Assembly: GCA_964343505.1 (NCBI GenBank)
Contig: CAYFJU010000081.1
Location: 1-13,268, forward strand
Length of the DNA: 13,268 nucleotides
Origin: TCS55 sp964343505
Lineage (GTDB): Bacteria; Fidelibacterota; Marinisomatia; Marinisomatales; TCS55
Direction of reading: 5' to 3'
Shown here: piece after piece, positions 1 to 6,984 of the stretch
Numbering within the stretch: position 1 is the first letter of the stretch
How the letters are laid out: every line of letters starts with the position of its first letter
Program-made: the position numbers and the translations under genes
Notes under the pieces: model-generated
Told to the model about the DNA's origin: nothing
The model's input: only the letters and a program-made list of their open reading frames with translations
Database searches by the model: none

Positions 1-227
1 ACATGGCCACCACTTTTTATTGCCAAATGTGTCAGATTAAATCGTAGCTAATACATATAATGTAACTATATTGTATTTGCACCCATGAGAATTATTTACC
101 TTAAATTATATCACTCATGAGTATTTTGGAATGCAAGTCATTTTACTCATGCAAAAAATAGACATGTTAGAACTTCAAATTCTATTTTTTAATTGAGGAT
201 GAAGTTTTTTGTATAGATAGGTGGTAA

Positions 228-332
228 TCGTTGCCAATAATCTATGGTGATCCTGTGGGTGCCGGGGTATACCTATACCAGTTGCGGGCCGGCAGTTTTG
301 TCAAAACCCGTAAAATGATCCTATTGAAGTAA
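228..332 (+). pseudogene. C-terminal relic of a T9SS-sorted / FlgD-like surface protein
   Basis: The frame from 246 to the TAA at 330-332 reads GDPVGAGVYLYQLRAG and ends in KTRKMILLK. This is the typical end of a type IX secretion C-terminal sorting domain (FlgD-like Ig fold): a GVYxYxL strand, a short turn, then a basic KxRKMILLK strand before the stop. Such tails end large secreted or surface proteins in Bacteroidota and relatives. In this frame a stop lies at 225-227, and no start codon or body of the protein precedes it, so only the last ~30 residues remain. A tryptophan codon just before that stop, in the same frame, could be the usual Trp of this domain, which would fit decay by small indels. 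The family assignment is by pattern; loss of function is inferred from the missing body. Confidence 0.7.
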
Positions 333-437
333 GGAAGAATTGTCCGTGGGAATAAAGTGAAGACGGATGATATTGCTGAAATAGTTAAGTAAACTCACCC
401 CGGCATAAATTCTTTGGCTAATCAATGGTCGTATTTT

Positions 438-459
438 CCCCTCACTTTCAAGAGAGGGG
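438..459. repeat. Small GC-rich inverted repeat
   Basis: CCCCTC (438-443) and GAGGGG (454-459) form a perfect 6-bp inverted repeat with a 10-base loop in otherwise AT-rich DNA. There is no T-run after it, so it is not a typical intrinsic terminator. Its role is unknown and it may be chance or a repeat remnant. Confidence 0.3.
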
Positions 460-581
460 CGACAATCAGTGGATTTCGTTTGTTCCATAAATGGGGAGAG
501 TGGGACAAGAATATCACCGAAAAATAGATGTTAGCTAGAGGTGAATATAAAATAAATTGATCGATTTGTCTTTCCACAAAT

Positions 582-620
582 AAAAAAGCACTACTTCAAA
601 TTTGAGGTGGGCTTTTTAAT
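582..620 (+). terminator. Intrinsic terminator, probably bidirectional
   Basis: The arms AAAAAGC and GCTTTTT enclose a second helix (ACTTC pairing with GAGGT, extended by TG/CG pairs) around the loop CAAATTTG. The result is a long stem with an A-tract before and a T-tract after. The symmetry allows function on both strands. It lies after the decayed region and before the antitoxin promoter, so it would insulate the toxin-antitoxin pair from upstream transcription. Confidence 0.65.
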
Positions 621-654
621 TTTTAAATAGAATTTATTTTTCTTGAATATATAA

Positions 655-678
655 ATTGTATTAGATTGTATCACAATC
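655..678. promoter_or_regulatory. Putative operator of the toxin-antitoxin pair
   Basis: GATTGT (664-669) and ACAATC (673-678) form a perfect inverted repeat with a 3-base spacer, 20 bases before the antitoxin start. ATTGTAT also occurs at 655-661 and 665-671, ten bases apart, about one helical turn. Ribbon-helix-helix antitoxins usually bind such half-sites upstream of their own gene to autorepress. The repeat is seen directly; its use as operator is inferred. Confidence 0.5.
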
Positions 679-698
679 ATCAAATCGTGGAGAAAACC

Positions 699-917
699 AT
701 GCGAGAAACAGTTACAATCAGTTTGCCTAAAAATATAAAAGAAGAATTGGATCAAATGGTAAAAAAGGAGCACCTCAATAGAAGTGATGTGGTTCGTGAT
801 GCACTTAGGAAGTATTTTGCATTAACCGCATTTCGAGAGCTAAGGCAACAGATGATCCCCCAAGCGGAGAAAGCCGGGGTGTTTACAGATGAAGATGTTT
901 TTGAAAAAGTATCTTAA
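699..917 (+). CDS. Ribbon-helix-helix (CopG-type) antitoxin
   Basis: This 72-residue protein is probably the antitoxin of a type II toxin-antitoxin pair: it would bind the neighbouring PIN toxin through its C-terminus and DNA through its N-terminus. Residues 3-9 (ETVTISL) form the DNA-contacting beta strand. Residues ~11-25 and ~28-41 form the two helices, with the typical RSDVVRDALRKYF segment. The tail (~42-72) is charged and helical, as expected for toxin binding. I chose ATG 699 because GGAG at 689-692 sits 6 bases before it and the domain starts there; the frame also opens at TTG 666, but that has no ribosome site and would lie inside the putative operator. The toxin gene follows after 9 bases. 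The fold is clear; the exact family name is not. Confidence 0.85.
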   Translation: MRETVTISLPKNIKEELDQMVKKEHLNRSDVVRDALRKYFALTAFRELRQQMIPQAEKAGVFTDEDVFEKVS

Positions 918-926
918 TCATTCCTA

Positions 927-1337
927 TTGAATATTGTTCTCGATACAAACGTCTTAATAGCCGCATTCACCTCACGTGGCGCCTGCAATGAATTATATGA
1001 ACACTGCTTAGCGAATTATACGATTTTGTGTTCAGAATGGATCATAAATGAATTCTCAAATAATTTGGAAAATAAATTCAAAATTGATTCTAAACAGATT
1101 GAAAAAGCGGTAAATCTGATTAGGGCTTATTCCCAAGAAACAGAATATACCCTGCCGGATAAACAGATATGTAGAGATAGAGACGATGATCATATCTTGG
1201 CATTGGCTGAGTCTGGTGATGCCCAATGCATTGTCACAGGAGATAAGGATCTCTTAATATTAAAATTATATAAAAAAATTCCTATCGTTAAACCGTCTGA
1301 ATTTTGGAGATGGGAAGAGAGCCAATTACAAAGGTAA
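927..1337 (+). CDS. PIN-domain toxin (putative ribonuclease)
   Basis: This 136-residue protein belongs to the PIN family of Mg2+-dependent ribonucleases, in the group annotated as 'toxin component of toxin-antitoxin system, PIN family' (COG1569-like). The acidic residues are visible: D6 in the N-terminal LDTNVLIAAF strand, E42 in WIINEF, an acidic cluster at 84-88 (DRDDDHILALA), and D106/D108 in TGDKDLL. The domain spans nearly the whole protein. The start is TTG 927, since the LDTN motif must lie near the N-terminus and no ATG is available. No Shine-Dalgarno is evident, so translation is probably coupled to the antitoxin that ends 9 bases upstream, which would keep toxin below antitoxin levels. 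All catalytic residues are kept, so it is likely active. Its RNA target cannot be read from sequence. Confidence 0.85.
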   Translation: MNIVLDTNVLIAAFTSRGACNELYEHCLANYTILCSEWIINEFSNNLENKFKIDSKQIEKAVNLIRAYSQETEYTLPDKQICRDRDDDHILALAESGDAQCIVTGDKDLLILKLYKKIPIVKPSEFWRWEESQLQR

Positions 1338-1443
1338 GGATTACTTCAGGGTTTCAAAATTGACACTAGAGTGTATGTATAAAAAAACTTTTAACCTGAA
1401 ATAACCCCCTTCATTTATAACAATCAAATATCCGTTATAATTT

Positions 1444-1472
1444 TTTACAACGTCACTTTTTCAGCATGTATT
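1444..1472 (+). promoter_or_regulatory. Possible sigma-70 promoter for aconitase
   Basis: TTTACA (1444-1449) and TGTATT (1467-1472) are separated by 17 bases and match the -35 and -10 consensus at 5/6 and 4/6 positions. The 219-base gap 1338-1556 is AT-rich, so chance matches are likely; a second candidate (TTGTTT, 17 bases, TAATTT) lies just downstream. A promoter somewhere in this gap is expected, because the toxin-antitoxin pair and aconitase are unrelated. Confidence 0.25.
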
Positions 1473-1529
1473 GAAATTGTTTCCGTCTGTAATAAAGTGT
1501 AATTTCGTCTTCATTATCTTAACAAATTT

Positions 1530-1548
1530 ATTCATTTTTCTAATGAAT
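1530..1548 (+). promoter_or_regulatory. Hairpin or operator in the aconitase leader
   Basis: ATTCATT (1530-1536) and AATGAAT (1542-1548) form a perfect 7-bp inverted repeat with a 5-base spacer, 23 bases before the aconitase start. It could be a dimeric regulator site or an mRNA hairpin near the ribosome site. It is AT-rich, so chance is possible, and I cannot assign a regulator. Confidence 0.3.
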
Positions 1549-1571
1549 CGTACATTTTGAAAGGATTTTCC

Positions 1572-3833
1572 GTGTTTGACCTAAATATGATCAAAGCTGT
1601 TTATAATCGGCTGCCGGGCCGAATCGCCACCGCCCAGAAGATTGTCGGCCGCCCCCTCACCCTTGCTGAAAAAGTGTTATACAGTCACCTGTCTGAAGGG
1701 GATGCAAGCCAGGCCCACGTCCGCGGGGCATCTTATGTGGACTTTGATCCCGATCGTGTAGCCATGCAGGATGCCACGGCCCAGATGGCCCTGCTCCAAT
1801 TTATGATGGCGGGGAAGGACAGGGTGGCGGTTCCATCAACAGCCCATTGTGACCATTTGATCCAAGCCAGAGTGGGGGCAGACACAGACCTCGATGTGGC
1901 TAAAGATGTAAACAGCGAAGTGTATGATTTCTTGGAATCGGTGTCCAATAAATACGGTGTCGGATTCTGGAAGCCCGGCGCCGGGATCATCCATCAGGTT
2001 GTCTTGGAAAACTATGCCTTTCCCGGGGGTATGATGATCGGTACGGATTCTCATACGGTCAACGCCGGTGGATTGGGTATGGTAGCCATCGGTGTGGGCG
2101 GCGCCGACGCTGTGGACGTCATGGCGGGCATGCCATGGGAATTGAAATTTCCCAAACTGATTGGCGTAAAACTCACGGGCGAAATGAGCGGCTGGACCTC
2201 CGCCAAGGATGTAATTTTGAAAGTGGCGGGAATCCTGACTGTAAAAGGGGGCACAGGCTGTATTGTGGAGTACTTTGGCGAAGGGGCCGATAAAATGTCC
2301 TGCACAGGAAAAGGGACAATATGCAATATGGGCGCCGAAATCGGTGCCACCACGTCTATATTTGGATATGATGATCATATGGCCAATTACCTTCGGGCCA
2401 CGGGCCGGACCGAAGTAGCTGAACTGTCAGATGGTGTTGCGGATCACTTGAAAGCAGATCCGGAAGTATATGCTGACCCTGAATCTTATTTTGACCAAGT
2501 AATTGAAATCAACCTATCCGAATTGGAACCCCATTTGAACGGCCCTTTTACGCCGGATCGGGCCACACCCATTTCCGAAATGGCGAAAGCGGCTGAAGAA
2601 AACGGTTGGCCTACCAATGTAGAAGTGGGTTTGATCGGTTCCTGTACCAATTCATCTTATGAAGATATTTCACGTTCCGCATCAATCGCCCGGCAGGCTG
2701 TGGATAATGGATTGAAGACCAAATCGAAATTCACCATTACCCCCGGTTCTGAACAGGTGCGCTATACCATCGAACGGGATGGCTTCATTGATACATTTAA
2801 CGAATTGGGCGCCAGCGTCTTTGCCAATGCCTGCGGCCCCTGTATTGGTCAGTGGTCCCGTGCCGGTGCGGAGAAGGAAGAAAAGAATACAATTGTCCAT
2901 TCCTTTAATCGAAATTTTGCGAAACGGGCCGACGGGAATCCCAATACCCACGCTTTTGTAGGGTCGCCGGAATTGGTGACGGCCATTGCCATCGCCGGGG
3001 ATCTCACATTTAATCCTGCAATAGATATGCTCACCAATGAAAATGGCGAGGCCGTCAAATTAGATGAACCCACTGGTTATGACCTCCCGGAAAAAGGATT
3101 TGCTGTGGAAGATTTAGGTTACCAGGCTCCTACTGAGGATGGATCTGATGTTGATGTGATCATCGACCCCAATTCAGAAAGACTGCAATTTTTAAAACCC
3201 TTTGACCCTTGGAATGGTCAAAATATCACCGGGGCTAAACTTTTGATTAAAGCCAAAGGGAAATGTACCACCGATCATATTTCCATGGCCGGTCCCTGGC
3301 TGCGGTTACGGGGGCATTTGGATAATATTTCTAATAATCTATTGATCGGCGCCGTAAATGCCTTTAATGATGGCACCAATTCTGTTAAGAATCAACTCTC
3401 AGGTGAATACGGTGCTGTCCCCGATGTGCAGCGGGATTACATATTAAATAATGTACCTTCTATTGTGGTTGGCGACGAGAATTATGGTGAAGGATCTTCC
3501 CGTGAACACGCCGCCATGGAACCTCGATTTTTGGGTGTCCGTGCTGTATTGGTCCGCTCTTTTGCACGTATCCATGAAACGAATCTGAAAAAACAGGGAA
3601 TGCTGGCATTGACTTTTGCCGATAAAAGTGACTATGATAAGATCAGAGAAGACGACAGCTTTGACTTTATCAACCTGGACCAATTTTCTGAGGGAAAACC
3701 GCTAACCATCGTGGCCACACACAGCGATGGGTCAGCGGATACGATTCTATGCCATCATTCTTATAATAAAGCACAAATTGAATGGTTCAAAGCCGGCTCA
3801 GCTTTAAATCTCATCCGTTCTCAGCAAGGATAA
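1572..3833 (+). CDS. Aconitate hydratase, mitochondrial type
   Basis: This protein of 753 residues catalyses citrate/isocitrate interconversion in the TCA cycle, using a [4Fe-4S] cluster in the cytoplasm. The cluster cysteines are C358 in GSCTNSS and C421/C424 in NACGPCIGQW. The swivel-domain active site GEGSSREHAA carries S642 and R644. With the GTG start these numbers coincide with those I recall for mature pig heart aconitase, placing it in the mitochondrial-type family rather than the longer bacterial AcnA (~890) or AcnB. Substrate-loop motifs GTDSHT and GGADAVDVMAG are intact. I chose GTG 1572 because AAGGA at 1561-1565 precedes it by 6 bases and VFDLNMIKAVY matches the usual N-terminus; the TTG at 1557 has no ribosome site. 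The gene is intact and ends just before a transposase relic. Confidence 0.95.
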   Translation: MFDLNMIKAVYNRLPGRIATAQKIVGRPLTLAEKVLYSHLSEGDASQAHVRGASYVDFDPDRVAMQDATAQMALLQFMMAGKDRVAVPSTAHCDHLIQARVGADTDLDVAKDVNSEVYDFLESVSNKYGVGFWKPGAGIIHQVVLENYAFPGGMMIGTDSHTVNAGGLGMVAIGVGGADAVDVMAGMPWELKFPKLIGVKLTGEMSGWTSAKDVILKVAGILTVKGGTGCIVEYFGEGADKMSCTGKGTICNMGAEIGATTSIFGYDDHMANYLRATGRTEVAELSDGVADHLKADPEVYADPESYFDQVIEINLSELEPHLNGPFTPDRATPISEMAKAAEENGWPTNVEVGLIGSCTNSSYEDISRSASIARQAVDNGLKTKSKFTITPGSEQVRYTIERDGFIDTFNELGASVFANACGPCIGQWSRAGAEKEEKNTIVHSFNRNFAKRADGNPNTHAFVGSPELVTAIAIAGDLTFNPAIDMLTNENGEAVKLDEPTGYDLPEKGFAVEDLGYQAPTEDGSDVDVIIDPNSERLQFLKPFDPWNGQNITGAKLLIKAKGKCTTDHISMAGPWLRLRGHLDNISNNLLIGAVNAFNDGTNSVKNQLSGEYGAVPDVQRDYILNNVPSIVVGDENYGEGSSREHAAMEPRFLGVRAVLVRSFARIHETNLKKQGMLALTFADKSDYDKIREDDSFDFINLDQFSEGKPLTIVATHSDGSADTILCHHSYNKAQIEWFKAGSALNLIRSQQG

Positions 3834-3840
3834 AAGGAGG
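3834..3840 (+). promoter_or_regulatory. Strong ribosome-binding site without a proper gene
   Basis: AAGGAGG follows the aconitase stop directly and stands 5 bases before a GTG at 3846. That GTG frame stops after ten codons, and the long open frame here (transposase relic) is in another phase with no start codon. The site is probably what remains of the signal of a lost gene, or initiates only a tiny peptide. Confidence 0.4.
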
Positions 3841-3844
3841 CAAA

Positions 3845-4144
3845 AGTGGGGGTGACATCTGTGTCGACCCGAGTATAAAGGTCCACCCGAACATAAAATG
3901 GCAGCGCCGGAACGGTCGATTTTGGGAACCGTTTATCAAAAGATTGTTTCAGCGGAATTATTATGAACACATTATTCGAAATGTAAAAAGTCTAAATCGA
4001 ATCCATCATTATATTTTGACCAATCCTGAAAATTGGGAGAAGGAAATTGAAAACCCAAAAACAAATTATGAAAAAGGAAAAGTCGTGAATCCTAAAGATT
4101 CTTTATTAGAATCTTATTACCAATCCATTATTGAGAAAGATTAA
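3845..4144 (+). pseudogene. C-terminal relic of a REP-associated tyrosine transposase (RAYT)
   Basis: The frame encodes ~99 residues with FQRNYYEHIIRN, then SLNRIHHYI and NPENWE. This is the characteristic C-terminus of RAYT / Y1 transposases (IS200-like HUH family), usually WQRNYYEHIIRNEKELNRIREYIxxNPxxW. One of the paired tyrosines is probably the catalytic residue. The N-terminal half with the HUH metal-binding motif is absent and no start codon exists after the aconitase stop; the frame merely runs back into the aconitase gene. A REP-like hairpin lies at its beginning. It therefore looks like a truncated insertion between aconitase and serA, unable to act alone. Family assignment rests on the motif; inactivity is inferred from missing parts. 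Confidence 0.75.
3850..3870. repeat. REP-like hairpin at the head of the transposase relic
   Basis: GGGTGAC (3850-3856) pairs with GTC-G-ACCC (3863-3870), seven pairs with one bulged G and a 6-base loop. RAYT proteins cleave and move REP palindromes of about this size and shape, often with bulges. Its position at the break between aconitase and the RAYT fragment suggests that it is the element's substrate or insertion boundary. This is inference from shape and context. Confidence 0.4.
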
Positions 4145-4152
4145 ATTAAAAT

Positions 4153-5727
4153 ATGAAAATCCTCGTATCTGATCCCATAACCGAAAGCGGTTTGGCCGTC
4201 CTTACTGACGCCAAATTTGATGTGATTCAATTACCCAATGGTACCCCGGAAGAGAAAGCAATGGCCTGCAAAGGTGTCCAAGGCTGGGTGATCCGCAGCG
4301 GGACAAAAATTACTTCCAAAATGATTGATGGCGCTGAAAACCTCCAGGTGATCGGCCGGGCCGGTGTCGGGGTGGATAATATTGACATTCCTGCTGCCAC
4401 CCGACGTGGCATTGTTGTCATGAATACACCGGATGTAAATACAATTTCTGCTGCCGAACATACGGTGGCCATGATGTTGACGCTTTCCCGGAATATTGCC
4501 ATTGGTGATTCAGGGATGAAGCAGGGTGAATGGAACCGCCATGCCCTAGTTGGATCTGAGCTGAGAAACAAAACTTTAGGTATTGTGGGGATGGGCAAGA
4601 TTGGTCGCGAGGTCATGACACGGTGCCGTTCCTTTGGCATGAATATTTTAGGATTTGATCCTTACATGAGCCAGGACATGTTTAACCCTGAAGAAGTTAA
4701 AATCGTTGAATTGGACAGATTAACCGCCAATTCCGATTACATTACTGTCCACGTACCATTAACTGATGCGACTCGGGACCTGTTTGATTATGAACGATTA
4801 TCCGCGATGAAACCCACTGCACGGATTGTGAATGTGGCTCGAGGCGGAATCATCAATGAGGCAGATTTGGCCCATGCTTTGGCCGATGGTAAAATCGCCG
4901 GAGCCGCCATAGATGTATTCACCTCTGAACCGGTGGATGAATCGAATCCATTGGTGAATGCACCGAACATAGTTTTAACGCCCCATTTAGGCGCTTCCAC
5001 AAAAGAAGCAAAGGAAGGTGTGAGTATGGCAGTTTGTGAACAGGTTCGGGATTACCTGCTCCATGAAAAATTGAATAACGCCCTCAATATGCCCATCTCA
5101 GATATGGCCAAGCTGAAAGAAATCCAGGTGAATTTGGATTTGGCTGAACTCATGGGGAACCTCCAGGGGCAATTAAATCCCGGGGTGATTAAGAAGGTTC
5201 ATGTGGAATGCGCCGGTACAATGGATGAGGCCAAACCGGCGGCCCTGGCCTTTTTAAAAGGGATGCTCAAAAACCGTACCCCGGATCGGGTCAATTATAT
5301 CAATGCGGAAACATTGGCGGTTGAATTGGGCATCGGTATTGAACATAGTTACACATCTGATAGCGGTTCATATACGAATCTCATTCGGACAACAGTCACG
5401 ACAGATTCTGGTGCTACCGAAATTCACGGCAGTGTCTTTGAGGGCAACCAGCTAAGACTTGTGAATATTCTTGGCTATGAAATGGATGTCACCCCTTACG
5501 GGACAATGTTGTTTGCAAAGAATAAAGATGTCCCCGGCGTGATTGGAAAAGTCGGTACCATGCTGGGCGAAGCTGAAATTAACATCGGCGCTTATTTACT
5601 CAGCCGGGAAATGAATAACGGCGAAGCATTTGCCGTTGTGCGTGTGGATAATTCTGTTCCGGAAGACATTTTACAGAACTTAGGAAATCTTCCCGAAATT
5701 ATTTCGGTACAGCAGCTCCATTGCTGA
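4153..5727 (+). CDS. serA: D-3-phosphoglycerate dehydrogenase
   Basis: This 524-residue enzyme oxidises 3-phosphoglycerate to 3-phosphohydroxypyruvate with NAD+, the first step of serine synthesis, in the cytoplasm. The catalytic domain (1-~310) shows the NAD-binding G146-M-G-K-I-G151 and the 2-hydroxyacid dehydrogenase triad R230 (NVARGG), E259 (TSEP) and H278 (TPHLGAS). An intervening ASB-type domain (~315-445) and a C-terminal ACT domain (~450-524, starting at GTMLFAKNKDVPGVIGKVG) make it the long form, in which the ACT domain often mediates serine feedback inhibition. The length matches that form. ATG 4153 has no clear Shine-Dalgarno and lies 8 bases after the RAYT relic, so the insertion may have replaced the native leader. 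The flavoprotein gene follows after 3 bases. Confidence 0.95.
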   Translation: MKILVSDPITESGLAVLTDAKFDVIQLPNGTPEEKAMACKGVQGWVIRSGTKITSKMIDGAENLQVIGRAGVGVDNIDIPAATRRGIVVMNTPDVNTISAAEHTVAMMLTLSRNIAIGDSGMKQGEWNRHALVGSELRNKTLGIVGMGKIGREVMTRCRSFGMNILGFDPYMSQDMFNPEEVKIVELDRLTANSDYITVHVPLTDATRDLFDYERLSAMKPTARIVNVARGGIINEADLAHALADGKIAGAAIDVFTSEPVDESNPLVNAPNIVLTPHLGASTKEAKEGVSMAVCEQVRDYLLHEKLNNALNMPISDMAKLKEIQVNLDLAELMGNLQGQLNPGVIKKVHVECAGTMDEAKPAALAFLKGMLKNRTPDRVNYINAETLAVELGIGIEHSYTSDSGSYTNLIRTTVTTDSGATEIHGSVFEGNQLRLVNILGYEMDVTPYGTMLFAKNKDVPGVIGKVGTMLGEAEINIGAYLLSREMNNGEAFAVVRVDNSVPEDILQNLGNLPEIISVQQLHC

Positions 5728-5730
5728 TCC

Positions 5731-6795
5731 GTGGCTTCAGGAATCTCATCTAAAACAATTCAAATCGCCGGGGGTGGAGTTGCCGGGTTGACGGCGGCCC
5801 TGGAACTGAAAAAAGCCGGATTTGAACCGGTCATCTTTGAAAAAGAATCCCAAATCGGCGGGGGACGCCATGGCGATTTTGAAGGTCTGGAAAATTGGAT
5901 ATTTTCCGATGATGTACCAACCTTTTTTGATCAGTCCGGTTTTTGTTTTAATTATATAACCACATGTCCAATCTCCCGGTTTTTAGTCCATACCCAGAAT
6001 GCACAGCCATTATTAATTCAACATGATCAGCCATTTTTTTATATGGTCAAACGGGGCAGTGGAGCCCAGGATTTAGATCATCAATTATACCGGCAATGCA
6101 TGGATGCAGGTGTACAATTTTTTTTGAATTTCAACGCACCTGACTCCTGCCAGATTCAAGCTACCGGCACCCAAAAAGCAGCCGCTTATATTCGAGGCAT
6201 CAATTTCAAAACCGAATTAAAAGATCAGGTCCATTTACTACTGGGGCATCAATTCGCCCCCAAAGGGTATGCATACCTGATTATTATTGAAGGACAGGGA
6301 ACATTGGCTGCGGCCTTTAAAAAACCGCGGGATATTGATTTGGACCCACTTCAAAATAGCAGGGATTATTTTAATGAACTCGGAATAACGATTCCCGCAG
6401 GGAATCCATTTGGGAGCCGCGGCAGTTTTGCGCTTCCCTTCGGTCTTTGGAAACGCCCATATCAAATCGGTGAAGTGGGCGGTTTCCAGGATTATTTATT
6501 CGGCTTTGGTATCCGCATGTCCATGATGTCGGGCCGGGCTGCGGCATTAGCCATCCTTGGGAGGACAAAAGATGCGAGAGTGATTTTAAAAGAATTAAAT
6601 CGAAAGAGAAGACTGTCTTTTGTGAACCGTATCCTGTATGAACAATTGAATGATAATCAAATGGCGGAGTTTGCGAAAAAACTTTCTGAATCACCAAATC
6701 CATTATCTATATTGTCCGGTGCATATGCATGGAACTTTAAAAATATTCTGCGTTGGATAAACATCAGACATCGGTATGAAGTACGTCCTACTTAG
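5731..6795 (+). CDS. FAD-dependent oxidoreductase, geranylgeranyl-reductase-like
   Basis: This protein of 354 residues is probably a flavoprotein of the geranylgeranyl reductase / PHBH-like superfamily. An N-terminal dinucleotide-binding fold shows GGGVAGLTAALELKKAG at 14-30 and an acidic strand end at EKE (37-39). An ATG motif at 145-147 is typical of the FAD domain. The second FAD motif (247-251) reads GEVGG where GDxxG is usual, followed by DYLFGFGIRMSMMSGRAAA, as in this family. Relatives reduce isoprenoid double bonds of lipids or quinones, or hydroxylate aromatics; the substrate cannot be told here. GTG 5731 is the only start that keeps the FAD fold, and it follows serA by 3 bases in the same frame, so translation is probably coupled. 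The 54-residue membrane protein overlaps its end. Confidence 0.75.
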   Translation: MASGISSKTIQIAGGGVAGLTAALELKKAGFEPVIFEKESQIGGGRHGDFEGLENWIFSDDVPTFFDQSGFCFNYITTCPISRFLVHTQNAQPLLIQHDQPFFYMVKRGSGAQDLDHQLYRQCMDAGVQFFLNFNAPDSCQIQATGTQKAAAYIRGINFKTELKDQVHLLLGHQFAPKGYAYLIIIEGQGTLAAAFKKPRDIDLDPLQNSRDYFNELGITIPAGNPFGSRGSFALPFGLWKRPYQIGEVGGFQDYLFGFGIRMSMMSGRAAALAILGRTKDARVILKELNRKRRLSFVNRILYEQLNDNQMAEFAKKLSESPNPLSILSGAYAWNFKNILRWINIRHRYEVRPT

Positions 6796-6940
6796 AAGTA
6801 TTCAAGTCGTGGCCATGATCATTTTACTCTCGGGACTCGTGTGGGGTATCCGGAATAATAATGTCATGCTTGAGATCAATGCACTCATCTTTGGGTCAGG
6901 GATATTTTATATCGCAAATATGTTGTTGAAAAAAGATTAA
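6776..6940 (+). CDS. Small two-helix membrane protein, function unknown
   Basis: An ATG inside the last codons of the flavoprotein gene opens a 54-residue frame ending in TAA at 6938-6940. The product has two hydrophobic stretches, about residues 9-25 (IQVVAMIILLSGLVWGI) and 35-50 (NALIFGSGIFYIANML), joined by a polar turn with RNNN and an ELI-like acidic residue, and ends in KKD. This is a plausible helical hairpin in the inner membrane. The 20-base overlap with the preceding gene suggests coupled translation; no strong ribosome site is visible. I do not recognise the family. The hydrophobic pattern and the fact that it fills the gap before the next gene support it as real. Confidence 0.6.
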   Translation: MKYVLLRSIQVVAMIILLSGLVWGIRNNNVMLEINALIFGSGIFYIANMLLKKD

Positions 6941-6984
6941 TCATTCAAATTCCTATATCATTATAAAGCGAAAGCGAGGGGACT

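Larger units (their letters stand above)
1..663. other. AT-rich gene-poor left flank
   Basis: I see no intact gene in this stretch on either strand. It holds the sorting-tail relic at 228-332, a GC-rich hairpin at 438-459, the terminator at 582-620 and the upstream region of the antitoxin. The motif ACYCATG starts at 81, 113 and 145, exactly 32 bases apart each time, and the middle copy lies in the palindrome ACTCATGAGT (113-122). Between 333 and 580 short open frames appear in all phases but none has a recognisable protein pattern. The composition and the relic suggest a decayed accessory region next to the toxin-antitoxin pair. Confidence 0.6.

Noticed and set aside
1..665. CRISPR array or phage remains in the AT-rich left flank.
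   Set aside because: No regularly spaced repeats of sufficient length are present; the 32-base phased motif is only 7 bases long.
666..698. Longer antitoxin start at TTG 666.
   Set aside because: It has no ribosome site, would lie in the inverted repeat, and adds residues that do not fit the ribbon-helix-helix N-terminus.
1360..1383. TTGACA at 1360-1365 followed by TATAAA at 1378-1383 as a promoter.
   Set aside because: The spacer is only 12 bases, too short for sigma-70.
1836..2378. Long open frames on the - strand inside aconitase.
   Set aside because: They lie wholly within a clearly coding aconitase frame, show no family pattern and are antisense shadows.
3846..3878. GTG 3846 behind a perfect ribosome site as the start of a gene.
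   Set aside because: The frame stops after ten codons, so at most it gives a tiny peptide.
5719..5733. serA and the flavoprotein are in the same frame, separated only by TGA TCC, and selC is in the window, so the TGA might encode selenocysteine and fuse the two proteins.
   Set aside because: The ACT domain of SerA ends normally at this TGA, the flavoprotein begins with its own FAD fold after GTG 5731, and I see no convincing bacterial SECIS hairpin after the TGA.
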